35,595 nt of DNA from Betaproteobacteria bacterium (GTDB lineage: Bacteria; Pseudomonadota; Gammaproteobacteria; Burkholderiales; Usitatibacteraceae): contig JADJMI010000014.1 in NCBI GenBank assembly GCA_016709665.1, positions 1 through 35,595 of the forward strand. The letters are read 5' to 3'. A model generated the notes under the pieces. It saw only the letters and a program-made list of their open reading frames with translations. It was not told the origin of the DNA and made no database searches. The stretch's first letter is position 1, and each line of letters starts with the position of its first letter. Shown in pieces: positions 14,234-26,193 of this stretch. The translations under genes were made by a program, and so were the position numbers.

Positions 14234-16009
14234 ACCAGGTCGCGCGCCAGCGTACTGCCTACTTTCCTGAAGACTTCCTGATCCGGTTGACCTCAGAGGA
14301 AGTCGCCCGTCCAAGGTCACAAACTGTGACCTTGGAGACAGGCCGCGGAAGTAAGGGAAGGCCATACTCCTAGCGCTCCCCAGCCTGTCCATGAGCACGT
14401 CGGCCGCCCGCGTCGACAACACCACCACCAGCTTCATCGTCGCCCGCGTAGCCCCCACAAACAGCTTCCGGGCCTCGATCTCCCCGAGAGCCTCAAAATC
14501 CACTTCCGTCAGCACCACACAAGGCGCACACCTCCCCTTGAACCGGTAAACGGAATCCACCAGCACCTCCCCCTCCGCCTCCACCGGCCGCCCCTCCCCG
14601 TCGTACGCCCCGGTGAAGCGCCTGAGCGAATACGGCCCCAGCCGATCGAAGTCCTGCACCGTCGAGCCCTCCCGCCCCCGGAAGCACACCACCGCGATCA
14701 TGTCCTTGCGAAAGCCGGCCTTGATCGCGAGGTCGATCGCCTCCCGCGTCCTCTCCAGCAGGCCCTTCGCATCGGCGTAGACGAGGAACTCCACCTCCGA
14801 CCCGTCGATGGGCGAGCCCGCCTCCACCGGCCGGTCCAGGGTGAGCAGGCGCGCCAGGCTCGCGAGGATGTCCCGCGGGCTGCGGTAGTTGGTGTCGGCG
14901 TGCAGCACCGTCCAGCCGGGCAGCGCCACGGGCGGGCGGGCGTAGAGGTTCTGCATCGGGTCTTCCAGCCACCAGGCGCGCGCGCCGGGGCGCATCAGCC
15001 GAAGGAGCACCGGCACCCAGGCGCTCTCCATGTCCTGCCCCTCGTCCACGATCAGCTCGTCGAACAGCCAGCCCTCGCCCGGATCGGCCGCCGCGAAGGC
15101 CGTGGCGAGCTCCGCGAACGCGCCCGGCTTCGTGAAGTCGATCACCGTTTCCCGCGAGCGCAGCAGCCGGTCCCCGAGCTGGTGGTAGCGACCATCCCGC
15201 CCTCCGGCACCACCCGCGCCATGTGGTCGGCCAGCGGGCGGTTGAAGCACACGTAGAGCGGACGGCGCCCGGCGGCCACGGCATCGCGGTAGACCGCGAG
15301 CGCGAGCTGGGTCTTGCCCGAGCCCGCCGTTCCCACCACCCGCAGGCGGAAGGGCGTGAAGTCCAGGCGCCGGCCCCACTCCGCGAGGCCGCCCGAAAGG
15401 CGCGTGTACAGGGTCTGGGCCTCGCCGACGGTGGCGCCGATCTCGGGGACCAGCTGGATCTCGTTGGCGAGGAAGCGGCAGACCGTGTCGGCCAGGGGCG
15501 AGGCGGGTTCGTCGAGGGGGAGGATTTCCTGGATGACGGCCGCCAGCCCAGTCCCGGCGGGTGGCATCGACGATCTGGCGGGATCGATCCCGGCAGCTCT
15601 CGGGGAAGCCACCGTGTGATCCGGGCAGAAGAGGAGCGACTCGACCGGCAGCTTGGCGCCCCCGTGCAGCTTCTCGAACTTGGCCATCAGTTCGCCCGAG
15701 GAGCGGGTCATCTGGGGGGCGACGTGCTTGGTCTTGCGCCGGTATTCCTTGGCCAGGCCGTCGGCCGTCTCGACCAGGGCGCCCGACTTCTGCTCGATCA
15801 GCAGCAGCCGGCCGGAGGGAGCGATGACGGCGAAATCGATCTCGCCGAAAATAGTGAAGCGAGACTTGATGCGGGTCCAATGGACTCCGTGCAATATCCG
15901 GTATTCATCGGGAAGCTCGTGAGCAAGCAAAGTTAACGTTTCGATTTCCCGGACCGAACCGGGATGCGAAGCGAACGCCTGGGGAGAAGGGGGGGATGAG
16001 CTTGGCCAT
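14222..16009 (-). CDS. NERD-nuclease / UvrD-type helicase fusion, frameshifted
   Basis: About 595 residues. The N-terminal nuclease-related (NERD) domain shows VHWTRIKSRFTIFGEIDFAV and LLLIEQKSGA, giving the E..D..EQK catalytic set. A superfamily 1 helicase follows: Walker A VVGTAGSGKTQLALAVY near 15330-15290, FDELIVDEGQDM (motif II) near 15050, ADTNYRSPRDI, DSVYRFKGR, and LFVGATRAT (motif VI) near 14430. NERD-helicase proteins occur on mobile DNA and are suspected in DNA processing or phage defence. The start ATG at 16009 (MAKLIPP) needs one G removed from the run at 15989-15995, and a second shift lies near 15180. The last 30 codons (14222-14315) carry no conserved content, so the true stop may be just after the conserved FPYFRGLS at about 14340. 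Confidence 0.85.
14310..14336. repeat. Perfect 12-bp stem palindrome (TCCAAGGTCACA)
   Basis: TCCAAGGTCACA (14310-14321), loop AAC, TGTGACCTTGGA (14325-14336). It lies between convergent brnA and the conserved end of the NERD/UvrD gene. No T run follows on either strand, so it is not a textbook terminator, though a bidirectional stop is possible. One arm recurs at 12123-12134 with two further identical bases upstream (CG). Confidence 0.7.
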
Positions 16010-16057
16010 CGAATCCCGCCGTCCGAGCATGCCGTTGCCTGGCGCTGGGGTATCACA

Positions 16058-16094
16058 GGCTCAAGGGATGATACTCAGGCTCATGCCATGAGCC
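16058..16094. repeat. Hairpin repeat element D, double
   Basis: GGCTCA-AGGGA-TGATAC (16058-16074) is the repeat core with a decayed second arm. Directly behind it is GGCTCAT (16078-16084), GCC, ATGAGCC (16088-16094), a perfect 7-bp hairpin. It lies 23 bases upstream of the metallophosphoesterase start, in the divergent gap with the NERD gene. Confidence 0.55.
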
Positions 16095-16116
16095 CCGCCG
16101 CTGCCAGAATTGAGCC

Positions 16117-17104
16117 ATGAGCTACGACATCATCGGCGATATCCACGGGCACGCAGAAGCCCTCGAGGCGCTTCTGAAGAAAATGGGCTACCGGGAGTCT
16201 CCGGGATGCTGGCGTCATCCGGATCGGCAGGTGATCTTCGTCGGCGACTTCATCGATCGAGGCCCGAAGCAGCTGCGCACGGTCGACATCGCCCGCCGCA
16301 TGGTGGAGAGCGGTGCCGCCCTGGCTGTGATGGGAAACCACGAGTTCAACGCCATCGCCTGGCACACGCCGGATCCTGCGAATCCGGACGAATTCCTCCG
16401 TCCCCACAATAGCCCGAAGTGGGGCGACAAGAACTTCAAGCAGCACGCTGCCTTCCTTGCGGAGGTTGAGGGAAAGCCCGACCAGCACCAGGAAGTCATC
16501 GACTGGTTCATGACTCTTCCGTTGTGGCTGGACCTGCCCGGGTTGCGAGTCGTGCACGCCTGCTGGCACGCATCCCACATGGACCACCTTTCCGGTCACC
16601 TTCGCGAGGGCCGCTACCTCACACCGGAGATCCTTCCGCACCTTGCGACGGAGCCGGATGACCCCGATGAGAAGGATCGACCTGAACCCAGCCCGTTCAA
16701 GGCCCTGGAGGCGATCGCCAAGGGGATCGAAGTGCCGCTGCCCGCTCCGCACTTCTTCCTCGACAAGGACGGCCACAAACGCCATCGAGTCCGCGTCCGT
16801 TGGTGGGATTCAGACGCCGCTGATTTCCGATCTGCCGCCATGCTGTCGGACAAGGACCGTGAGTCACTTCCCGCGATCCGATCCCGCCCACGCGCGCATC
16901 CCGCTCGACCCCAAGCCGACCTTTTTCGGCCACTACTGGTTTCGCGGCACGCCAGCGCCGTTGACGCCCCACGCGGCCTGCCTCGACTACAGCATCGCCA
17001 AGGGCGGGGCGCTCGTGGCCTACCGGTGGAGCGGCGAGCCGGTTCTGGATGCCAACGCCTTCGTGCACGTCGGCAATGCCGATGAAGCTGAGGCGGTTCG
17101 ATGA
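16117..17104 (+). CDS. Calcineurin-like metallophosphoesterase, one frameshift
   Basis: Two-metal phosphoesterase of about 328 residues, first gene of the plus-strand island. Metal-binding motifs in family order: YDIIGDIHGH (residues 3-12), VIFVGDFIDRGPKQL, AVMGNHEFN, then LRVVHACWH near 16540 and, after a shift near 16875, PTFFGHYWF (final GH motif) and DYSIAKGGALVAYRW. This is the serine/threonine-phosphatase-like (PrpE/ApaH-like) group with a large insertion between the histidine motifs. The ATG at 16117 gives the shortest possible lead to GDIHG. Its stop overlaps the next gene as ATGA at 17101-17104, so it is translationally linked to the AddB-like protein. It could remove terminal phosphates from nucleic acid or nucleotides; that is inference. 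Confidence 0.88.
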
Positions 17105-19779
17105 CCTTCGAAGGCCAAGTCATCCACTTCGGCCTTGCGCTCGACGGCCAGCGCGGCTGGCGGCCGACCAACAGCCTGGGGGTTTCGTACGTAGGCCCAC
17201 TCGGCTTCATGTCTCTCCTTGAGGCCCAGCTGGGAATCGTCCATCCGCGGGTCGCGAACGTCGAGCGCGTCGCCCAGATGGCGGCCGGCCTCCGCGATGC
17301 CGCCAACGGCCAGCGTTTCTACGAACGTAGCCTTGCCGTCGACGAGATCGGCACCGCAAGCACGCTCCTCCGCTGGCGGGATACTTGGAACGAGGCCGGA
17401 TGGCGGGGCGAGTCCCCTGCCGGAAAGAGCCGCATCGCCGATATGGCGGCGGTCGAGCAGCTGGCCCCGCGGGCGGGTGGCGGCCGGCATCGGGGAGCGT
17501 CTCGCGGAGATCGAAGCCGCGCTCGATGACCGCGACCCGCGCATCAAGGTGGTGAACCTCTACGACCGCCCCGAGGAGCACACGGCCCTGTGGCGCCGCG
17601 TGCTTGCAAAGCTGCCGATGTCGGTGGTCGATGAGCCCAAGCCTGCAGCCGCCGGAGGCACATTCCTCCGCGCGCTGCAGGATGTGCTGGTTTCCTCCGC
17701 CGGCGGGGGCAAGCCCAAGCGCCTTGTGTGGAAAGATGACGGAAGCGTGCGCGTGGTCCCGGGGAAACGACGCTCGCCGCATCGGCATCGGCTTGCTGCA
17801 GAGCTGAGGCAGGCCGGTGATGACATCCTCATCGTCGTGGAGCAGGAAGGCGGCATCGCGGACGCCACCCTCGCCTCCACGGACCTCGCGCAGGAAGGTG
17901 TGTCGCCGTCTTCCCCGGCCCGCCCGGCGCTCCAGGTCCTGCCCCTCGCGCTTCGCCTCCTGTGGCAGCCGCTGGATTTCGCCGCGCTTCTCGCCTTCCT
18001 CACGCTGCCGGACGGCCCCATTCCGGGCTTCGCGCGCCGCCGTCTCGCCGCTCGGGTTGCTTCCTCCCCGGCACCGGCGGCGAAGAGTGGATTCAGTGCA
18101 TCGAGAGAATCCTCGAAGTGAAGGAGGACGCCGAGGGCAAGGCGAAGCTGCGCGCGGAAATTGCCTACTGGATCGAATCCGCGAGCCACGACCCCAACAA
18201 GGGCGCGCCCATTTCCGTGGTCATCGAGCGGGCGACGCGGGTTGCCGAATTCTTCCGCTTCCGCGCGCAGGACGAAGACGCGGCAGTAGCCGAGGCCGCC
18301 TCGGGCGCCCTCACGCAGGCCTCTGCCCTCGCGAACGCGCTTCGCATCTTCCAGTCGCAAGGCCGGGCGATGGTGAGCGCGGCGGAGCTCGATCGCCTCG
18401 TGTCGCAGGCCACCGGCTCTGGCGACCGCAATCCGGACCGCGGCGCGCAGGCCCGGCTGTCGCTGTGATCTCCGATCCCGGGGCGGCGCTCGAAGTCTTC
18501 GACGACGTGATCTGGTGGCAATTGGGAGCATCCCCATCCCCGGCACAGATCCGTGGTCGGCCAAGGAAGCGGACGAGCTGAAGGCTGGCGGCGCGGACCT
18601 CCTCGGCGCCGAAGTGCGGCTGGCCTCGCAGGCCTGTAGCTGGCTCGTCCCCGTCCTGCAAGCGAGGAAGCGCATCACGCTGATGCTTCCCGCGCCGGAG
18701 CGGAACCGCATCCCTTGTGGATCCAGTTGAACGCGCTCATCGAGAACGCTCCCATCCGGGAGATCGAATCCGTGCTGACGGAGCCGGCGGCCAAGGGAAG
18801 GACGGCTGCAGTCCCCTTCAAGCCGCGCCGCGAGCGCCGGCGCTGGTGGTTCCTGCCCAAGGGCACGAAGATCCCGGGGCCGGAACATGAGTCCTTCAGC
18901 AGCCTCGAGCAGCTGATCTTTGACCCGAACCGCTGGGTGCTGGGCTACGCGGCGCGCATCCGCCCCTCCTCGCTGCTCGAGCTTCCCGGTGAGAGCCAAC
19001 TTCTCGGCCAGCTTGCGCACCGGGTGGTGGAACGCCTCTACCTCACGCCCGGTTCGCTCGATTGGGATGAAGGGAAAGTCGCCGCGTGGGTCGACGCGTG
19101 CCTCGACGACGTGGTGGCCGAAGAGGGCGCGATCCTCCTCATGCCCGGCCGCCGAAGCGACCTCGAAGCATTGCGCCAGCGCCTGCGAAAGGCGGTCGTC
19201 GATCTTCACGCGCGGCTTCGCAGGACGGGCGCAGTACGCGTGGTGCCGGAGAAGCACCTGGAAGGGGACACCGCCCTCGGCAAGCTCAAGGGCTTCATCG
19301 ACCTGCACGTAGAGCACGAGGCCGGCCCGACCAGCGTCGTGGACATGAAATGGGGCAAAAGCGCGTATGCCAAGAAGGTGGTCGAGAAGAAGCACATCCA
19401 GCTGGCCATCTACGGCAAGCTCGTGGAGATCGAGACCGGGCGCTGGCCCGCGGTGGCGTACTACATCCTGCGTGATCGGGACTTGCTAACCCGCGACGAC
19501 GAGCTCTTCGCCGGGCAACGGGGTGCGGCCACGGCCGGGGATACGTCAGAGCTCTGGGAGCAAGTGGTGACGCGTGGCGCTGGCGCCGGACTCCAGCTGG
19601 ATGCCGGCGCCATCGAGGTGGTGCGTGAAGACCTCGAGCCCGACGATGGCGTGAAAGGCCCGCCCTCGGCCTTTGCCATTGAGCCGCTCTACCAAGCCTA
19701 CAACCGGTACCGCTTTCTCGACGGATGGGGGCGGGCGAACGAGCGCGAAGATCCGCTTCATCAGCGCCGGCGCGGGTAG
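17101..19779 (+). CDS. AddB-like PD-(D/E)XK nuclease protein, frameshifted
   Basis: Large protein of about 890 residues with the architecture of the AddB/RexB helicase-nuclease partner. The first two thirds (for example SLLEAQLGIVHP, YDRPEEHTALWRRVLAKLP, TFLRALQDVLVSS) form a degenerate helicase-like region in which I see no Walker A. The C-terminal RecB-type nuclease is clear: ELPGESQLLGQLAHRVVERLY near 18990, then LKGFIDLHVEHE (catalytic D), SVVDMKWGKSAY (D-x-K) and HIQLAIYGKL (Q-x-x-x-Y) between 19285 and 19430. No cysteine cluster for an iron-sulphur site was seen. At least five frame shifts (about 17485, 17765, 18030, 18470, 18710). It overlaps the phosphoesterase before it and the AddA-like gene after it. 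Confidence 0.8.
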
Positions 19780-22700
19780 TGGCAAGACGCACCGCCTCAC
19801 GCAGATCCTGGGCGAGGAGCCGGCTTTCGAACCGGGCGCGCCCTCGCGGGTGATCGCCACCACGTCCACCCGCAAGGCGGCGCGGAGCTGCGGGAGCGCG
19901 TTCGCGCCCACCTGATCGGCGAAGGGTCCGTTGCGCGTGCCCACGAGATGGGACAGGCGCGCATCGGCACGGTGAATGCGGTTTGCGGCGAGCTGCTCGA
20001 GCGCTTCGCCTTCGAAGCCGGCATGCCCACCGGAACTGCGCGTGCTGGAGGACGATAGCGCCAAGGCATACCTCGCACGGGCGATGGATGAGCGCTCGAG
20101 GGACCGCGCCTTTAGAGCTACTGTCCCTCGCAGGTCGGCTGGGTTTGGCCGACAAGTCCTTCGGCAGCGACGAGATTCCGTGGCGCTCAGACCTCCGCTC
20201 ACTTGTTGCGCAGGCTCGCTCCAATGGAATCGATCAAGCCGCGTTGAGGACCTTTGGGGACAAGAACGCCGACAGCCTTCTGGCCCACTTCGGAAAGCCT
20301 ACCAAGGAAGATCTCGACGCCAAGCTGGCCGTGGCGTTGCCTGCCGCCATTCAGGAACTGGTCAAGGCGCAGTCGGGGCGTAAGAACACGGGCGACTACC
20401 TCGCCCTCCTGCTGAAGGCCGAGCGTGACCACCTCAGCCGCGACCTGGCCTGGTCCGTGTGGGCCAAGCCTCGCCGACGAGGACACTGGGCCCGGAAGGC
20501 ACTCTTCGCCCACGCCGAGGCCGTGCAGGCCGCCGCCAGCGCCATTGCGCAGCACCCGCGTCTGCACCGGGACATCCGCCGCTACCTCCAGTTGATGTTC
20601 GAGCTGGCCGCGACACGCTCGCCACCTACGCCGCCATCAAGAAGGAAATCGGCGGCATCGACTTCGTGGATCAGGAACAGCAGCTCCTCCAGGTGTTGGT
20701 CCTGCCCTCGGTCAAGGAGGTGATCGAGGAAGAGCTGGACCTACTGATGGTGGACGAGTTCCAGGACACCAGCCCCATCCAGCTTGCCCTCTTCACGCGC
20801 CTTCGGCCGAGTGCGCCCGCCATGTGGGTGTGGGTGGGCGACGTGAAGCAGGCGATCTACGGCTTCCGTGGCAGCGATTCGGAGCCTATGTCGGCCGTGA
20901 TCGACCCGCTGCCGAAGGCCGGCGTGGTTCCGGAGGTGCTGTCTCGTTCGTGGCGCTCGCGGCCTTCGCTCGTCCACCTGTGAACGCCGTGTTCGGGGTC
21001 ATGAACCCGGCCTCGACCGTAAGCTCGTGGAACTGGAGCCCCAGCGCAAGGACTACGAAGGCGCGCGCCGCCGTCATCGACTGGCTGGTCGAGGAAAGAA
21101 CCAGGAACTACAAGTGACGGGAATCGCTGCTGGCGTGGCTGAACTGGTGGCCGAGGGCACGCTCGTCTGCGACAGAGGTTCGGATACGCCGCGGCCCGCA
21201 CTGATACGCGGACATCGCCGTGCTGGCGCGAAGCAACGCCACGGTGCTTTCCATCGCGGCCGCCTTGACCGAACGTGGCGTGCCCTGCTCCACCTCCCAG
21301 CCGGGCCTGTGCGGGAAGGCGGAGGTCGTGCTGGCCCTCGCATGCCTCCGGCGCCTGGTGGACGAGTACGACACGCTTGCTACGGCCGAGATCGTCTCAC
21401 TGGCGGATTGTGCGGAACCGGAAGCCTGGATCACCGAGCGACTCGCGTGGCTGGAGAAGGGTCTGCCTCCCCACGAATGGAAGGTGGTCGCCCAGGAGGG
21501 ATTCGCCGTCCACCCGATCCTCGCCACGCTCGCAGCGCTGCGCGGGCAAGTCAGCGTTCTCTCCCCGAGGGAGGCTGTGGAGGCGGTGATTGCCCAGTGC
21601 GGTCTCGCCACGCGGGTGTTGCAGTGGCAGCAGGACGAAGGCCACGCGCGCCTGCGCCTTGCGAACCTGGACCGCCTGCTGGAGCTGGCATCGGAATATG
21701 AAGGCGAGATGCGGACGGGCCACGGCCCTGCAACTCTCTCCGGCTTCGTCCTCTGGCTCGGAGAGCTCGGCGAGTACGAACAGGACGAATTGCCCGAGCC
21801 CTCCATCGACGCGGTGCGCGTGATGACGCACCACGCCGCCAAGGGGCTGGAGGCCGATCGTCGTTGCCTGGGACTCGCCATGACATCCGCGAACGGCTCT
21901 GGTCCGTTCAGGCCGAATCGACCGGGCCGATCGACGTGGCCAACCCGCTCGAGGGCCGGTTCATCCACTACTGGCCGTGGCCGTTTGTGCCCGCAAAAAG
22001 GTGGAGGTGGCGGACCGCATCGCGGTCTCCTGAAGGGCCTTGCCTCACGAAAGGCCGCGGAGGACGAGGACCGTCGATTGTCTATGTGAGCTTCACTCGG
22101 GCAAGGGATGCCTCGTGCTGGCAAGGACAGGTAAGAAGCCGGTGGGCGAATGGATGGAGACCGTGGGGCCCAGCAAGTGGCTTGAGCATGCTTCGGGCGA
22201 TAACCTCGCCTTGGGCAATGGGCTCAGTGTGTCGTTCCGGCAATCTGTTCTCGGCGAGGGCGCCGGCCCGCTGCTTGGACAGATCGGGGCAGCAAGGGAC
22301 CTCGTCTGGTTTGAGGGGGCCAGTACGCGAACGCAGAAACTTCCGCTTCGGGTCAGCCCATCCTCCGCGAAGGCCGTCGATGCGGTGATCGTGGAGACAG
22401 TCGAGATCGGCGAAGCCATGAACACAGCCAAGGTTAAGGACTGCGCCAGGTTGGGTGATGCTGTCCATGCGTGCTTGGCGGCGCACGTAAATTGAAGTCG
22501 GGTGGAATCAACCTCGAAAGCGTAACGACCACCCTGAAGCAGCTCGACCTCGAGGAATCAGTCGAGGCTCGCGAGCTGCACCGGCAGGTTATTGCAGTTG
22601 GGAAATGGGTCCGTGAGTCTTGGAAAGGCGCGGATTGCTTGGTAGAGACCCCGGTCCAAGAAGTCACGGGCGATGGCCAGATAGTAGGAGGCCGAATGGA

Positions 22701-22992
22701 CCTTGTGATTCACGCGGCCGATGGTTGGGTGCTGATGGACCACAAGTCGACGTTGGCGACAAAGGGCATTGCGGAAGGCAACCTTGCCGGATACGGGGGA
22801 CAGCTTGCGGCCTACAGCGAGGCGTTGGTTCGGGCGACAGGGAAGCCATTGCAGTCAGCCTGGATCGTCATGCCAGTAGCTGGCAAGGCCGTTCGTATCA
22901 TGGCGTTGTTTGGCCAGCGCGGTCTGTCGTGGGCTGCATCTTTCGTAGCCAGGTCATTGAGGTTCCGCTCGCGTCGAGAGCCTATAGAATGA
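19725..22992 (+). CDS. AddA-like UvrD helicase with C-terminal nuclease, frameshifted
   Basis: About 1,085 residues. Helicase motifs in order: KIRFISAGAGSGKTHRLTQIL (Walker A; split as AGAGSGKT at about 19770-19795), FDxxDQEQQLLQVLVLPS, LLMVDEFQDTSPIQLALF (motif II, near 20745), WVGDVKQAIYGFRGSD (motif III, near 20835), LSRSWRSRPSLV, IAVLARSNATV, VRVMTHHAAKGLEA (motif V) and YVSFTRARD (motif VI, near 22083). The C-terminal RecB-type nuclease follows: VGGRMDLVIHAADGWVLMDHKST and YGGQLAAYSEAL near 22690-22830, with the G-x-x-D, D-x-K and Q-x-x-x-Y residues. The start is probably the ATG at 19725 inside the AddB-like gene, with one G run misread. Eight or more shifts are present. With its neighbour it should form an ATP-driven DNA-end resection complex. 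Confidence 0.82.
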
Positions 22993-23091
22993 GTCAGGTA
23001 CCGGCCCTTGGAGATTGCCACGGTGTTCGTGAGTAGCGAGATTTTCAACTGCCGATAGCAGTGAGTTGAACACTAGAAGAATCAACGACCC

Positions 23092-26000
23092 ATGGCGCTT
23101 ACAGGCAGGTACAGCCGAAGCCGAAGCATCGACAACCCGTCTCGAGAAGGGGTTGTTACAAATGCTCAGCCGATGAGTACATTATCCGGCACGTCATATC
23201 AAATCCGTTGGTCGGACGGGCTGACGGGACTTTGTGCGCGAAGATGAACTGCAGCCGCTGGATAACGCCGACAAGCAGGACCCGTACGAGATCGTCAAGC
23301 GCGGCATGTACGGACGAGCGGCGGATCTCCGGCGAAATCTCACCTACACACATCTCCTCGGGCCGGTTGGCCAATCTCGTGTATGCGATGGCATCACGGA
23401 TACGGACTTACCCCACCAGTACCGCCCCCTGCTCACCCTGTCTTGATTCACCCACCAACGGCTTGTTTATTGCTGATGAGGTGGGCTTGGGCAAGACGAT
23501 CGAAGCCGGGCCCATCTGACCGAATTTCGCCCGTTTCGACATGCGCTGCCTCGTCGTCATCTGCCCGGCGATGCTTCGGGAAAAGTGGCGCGATGAACTC
23601 CGTAACCGATTCGGTGTGGTTGCCCGAATCGTGGATGCCAAGGACTTTCAGGATGAACTAGCGAACTCCGATCACTCCGGCGACGGTAAGGCCTGGATTC
23701 TCAGCTACCAGGCCGCCCGACCGCCCAAGGAATGGTCGCCAACCGCCAAGAAGCCTGTCCGGCTAAGCACTCGCTGGCAGCTTGCGGACTATCTGCATTC
23801 AAACGCCGACAGCGAACCCATCATCGATATGGTGATCTTCGATGAAGCGCATTACATGCGGAACACTGAAACAGCGTCCTGGCAGCTTGCGGACCTGCTT
23901 CGGGATGTTTCGGCGTACCAACTAATGCTCTCGGCCACGCCGATCAATTTGAAGAACGAGGACCTCTTCAATCTTCTCCGCTTGTTGGATCCAGATCACT
24001 TTTCGAGCTTGGACGACTTTCAGCGGATGATCGAGGCGAACAAGCCCCTTGTCGAGGCCCGCGATGCGGTGCTGAACAAGTCCGTCGGCGTAGACGCGAT
24101 CTTGTCCGGCTGGATGCCATCGCCTTGCACAAGACATTCAGTGAGTCATTGCAGCTCAAGGCAATTCTTGATGATCCCCTACGGAGGCTCGTCTCTCGAA
24201 GGACTCCTACCGCGCTGAGCTGGCGGATCTTCTCGAGAAGATGAACCTGCTGGGCCATGCTGTCACGCGTACTCGCAAGCGAGACATTCACCTGCGTCGC
24301 ATAGTTCGCAAGGTAGGCGCGAACCTGTGACCATGAATGAATTGGAGCGGAAGATCTACGAAGCGGTCACCGAAACCACTAGGGAATATGCATGGAGCCA
24401 GGGAATTAGTGATGGGTTCCTGCTGGCAATGCCTCAGCGCCAAGTCACCTCCTGTCCTGCTGCCATTGCGAGCGCGTGGCACGAACATGGCCAGGCCGCC
24501 GAGGAATTGCTCGAGGACTCGCTGGAGTCCATCGATGGCGAGGAGGATACGCTGCCAGAAGCTCCGCTTCGAGACATTCTTTCGCGGGTCGTGGCATCGA
24601 GCATCGACGTTGCCGAACTTGAAAGGAACGATTCGAAGTTCTCGCGGTTGATCTCCGTCTCAAGGGAGTTCCTCAACGCACGACAGCGAAAAAGATCATC
24701 GTCTTCACCACCCCTTCCGGGCTACCGCCGCGTACTTGAAGCGCAGGCTGGAAGGAAGGGCTGCCTTCGATGATCCTGTGGGGAGGCGAAACGGATACGA
24801 AGCAAGATGTGATTGATCGTTTCCGCGATAGCACTAAGCATCGCTTCTCATATCGACCGAAGTTGCGGCGGAAGGTGTTGATCTTCAGTTCTGTCGCGTT
24901 CTCGTGAACTATGACCTTCTGGAACCCGACACGCATTGAACAGCGTATAGGCGTATCGACAGGCTCGGGCAAAGTCCGAACTGATTCACATTTGGAACCT
25001 GTACTTCGCCAATACGATTGACGAGCGAATCGTCACCCGCCTCTTTGACCGCCTGAAGATATTTGAGGAGGCTCTGGGGAGGCCGAGGCGATTGTGGGGG
25101 ATGCCATCCGCAAGTTGGAGGCCGAGCTGTTGATTCGTCCGCTAACGGCTGAAGAGGAGGAGGCACAGATTGCGCAGACGGCCAAGGCCCTCGAGGTAGT
25201 CCGTGTTCAGCGCGAAGAGTTGGAGAGAAATGCGCCTCATATGATGGCCCACGGCCAGCGAGTGATGGAGAAGGTCGAGGGGCACAGGAACTTGCCAAAC
25301 GCGTGACGGAGGCCGACTTGATGGCTTACGTCTCGGATTACCTTGAGCGCTTCTCAGCGTTGACATCGATATCGGCAAGTCGGAAATGACCCGCATTTCG
25401 TCGAGCTTCAGCTGTCACACGCCATGGCCACTCACCTCGATGAGTTCCTTTCTGTGGAGCGCTTGACCGGAAAGACCAGTCTATCCAACGGCCAGTCACG
25501 CAAATGCCGCTTTCTGAACCGGATCAGCGAACGCGCCAAGCCTGGGAAGAAATAATCCATCAGTTCCACCCATTGATCCGGTTCATTTCGAAAGACCTGA
25601 GGGCGCGAAACGAGCACTTCTATCCGATCGTTGCAGTAGCGGTGGAAGCTGCACCTGACGTCCCGAAGGGGACATTCGTCTTCTATACCCGCAGCTGGCT
25701 GTTTCGCGGCGTTCGTGAAGAGGAAGTCTCTCGACCGCGTTCCTTTCGCTTGAGACTGGCGAAGAACTGCCGGAGGAGGTCGGGGACGTATTGCTCCAGA
25801 GGGCGCGACTTGCCGGGAAGGACTGGCTGGCTCCCGCCGCAAGCGTCGATGCCGCTCTTGTTTGCACGCGCTTCGAGTCAGCTGAAGACAGCCTGACCTT
25901 GCGATTCAACTCAGTCCTTTCGCGGAAGCGCAACGAGAATGCGGACAGGGCGCGTCTCCAGATTCAATCCATTGAGCGACATCTCGAGCGGCGCGTCCCG

Positions 26001-26182
26001 CGGCTTCACGCCACCGTTCAGGCCCATCTGGCGGCCAATCGAAGCGCGCTGGCGAAGGCTACACAGGGCAAATGGACAAGCTGCAAGCCAGAATGGCGCT
26101 CAGGCGGGATCGCATTCAACAGGCTGAGAAGATCGCGGCGGACAAGAACTTCGTGTGCGCAGGACTCATAAAGGCACGGTAA
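23092..26182 (+). CDS. SNF2-type DEAH helicase (first), frameshifted
   Basis: Superfamily 2 translocase of about 1,030 residues. N-terminal part: SYQIRWSDGLTG, REDELQPLDNADKQDPYEIV and YGRAADLRRNLTYTHL. ATPase core: LFIADEVGLGKTIEAG (motif I, about 23464-23510), MRCLVVICPAMLREKWRDEL (Ia), VIFDEAHYMRN (motif II, DEAH at 23841-23852), LMLSATPINLKNEDLFNLL (III). Second RecA fold, in shifted frames: KIIVFTTF near 24690, MILWGGET, STEVAAEGVDLQFC and WNPTRIEQRIGRIDRLGQ near 24925-24970. The tail has LFFANTIDE-like and long helical segments and ends KNFVCAGLIKAR. Starts at 23092 or 23173 are both possible; neither has a good ribosome site. No nuclease motif was seen. It ends 11 bases before the Hsp70-like gene. 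Confidence 0.83.
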
Positions 26183-26193
26183 GGAGAATGTCC

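Noticed and set aside
14310..14336. Classical Rho-independent terminator
   Set aside because: The stem is perfect, but no T run follows on either strand and one arm recurs elsewhere, so I list it as a repeat.
17101..22992. RecBCD
   Set aside because: Both subunits end in RecB-type nuclease domains and no RecD-like helicase is present, which fits the AddAB/RexAB type instead.
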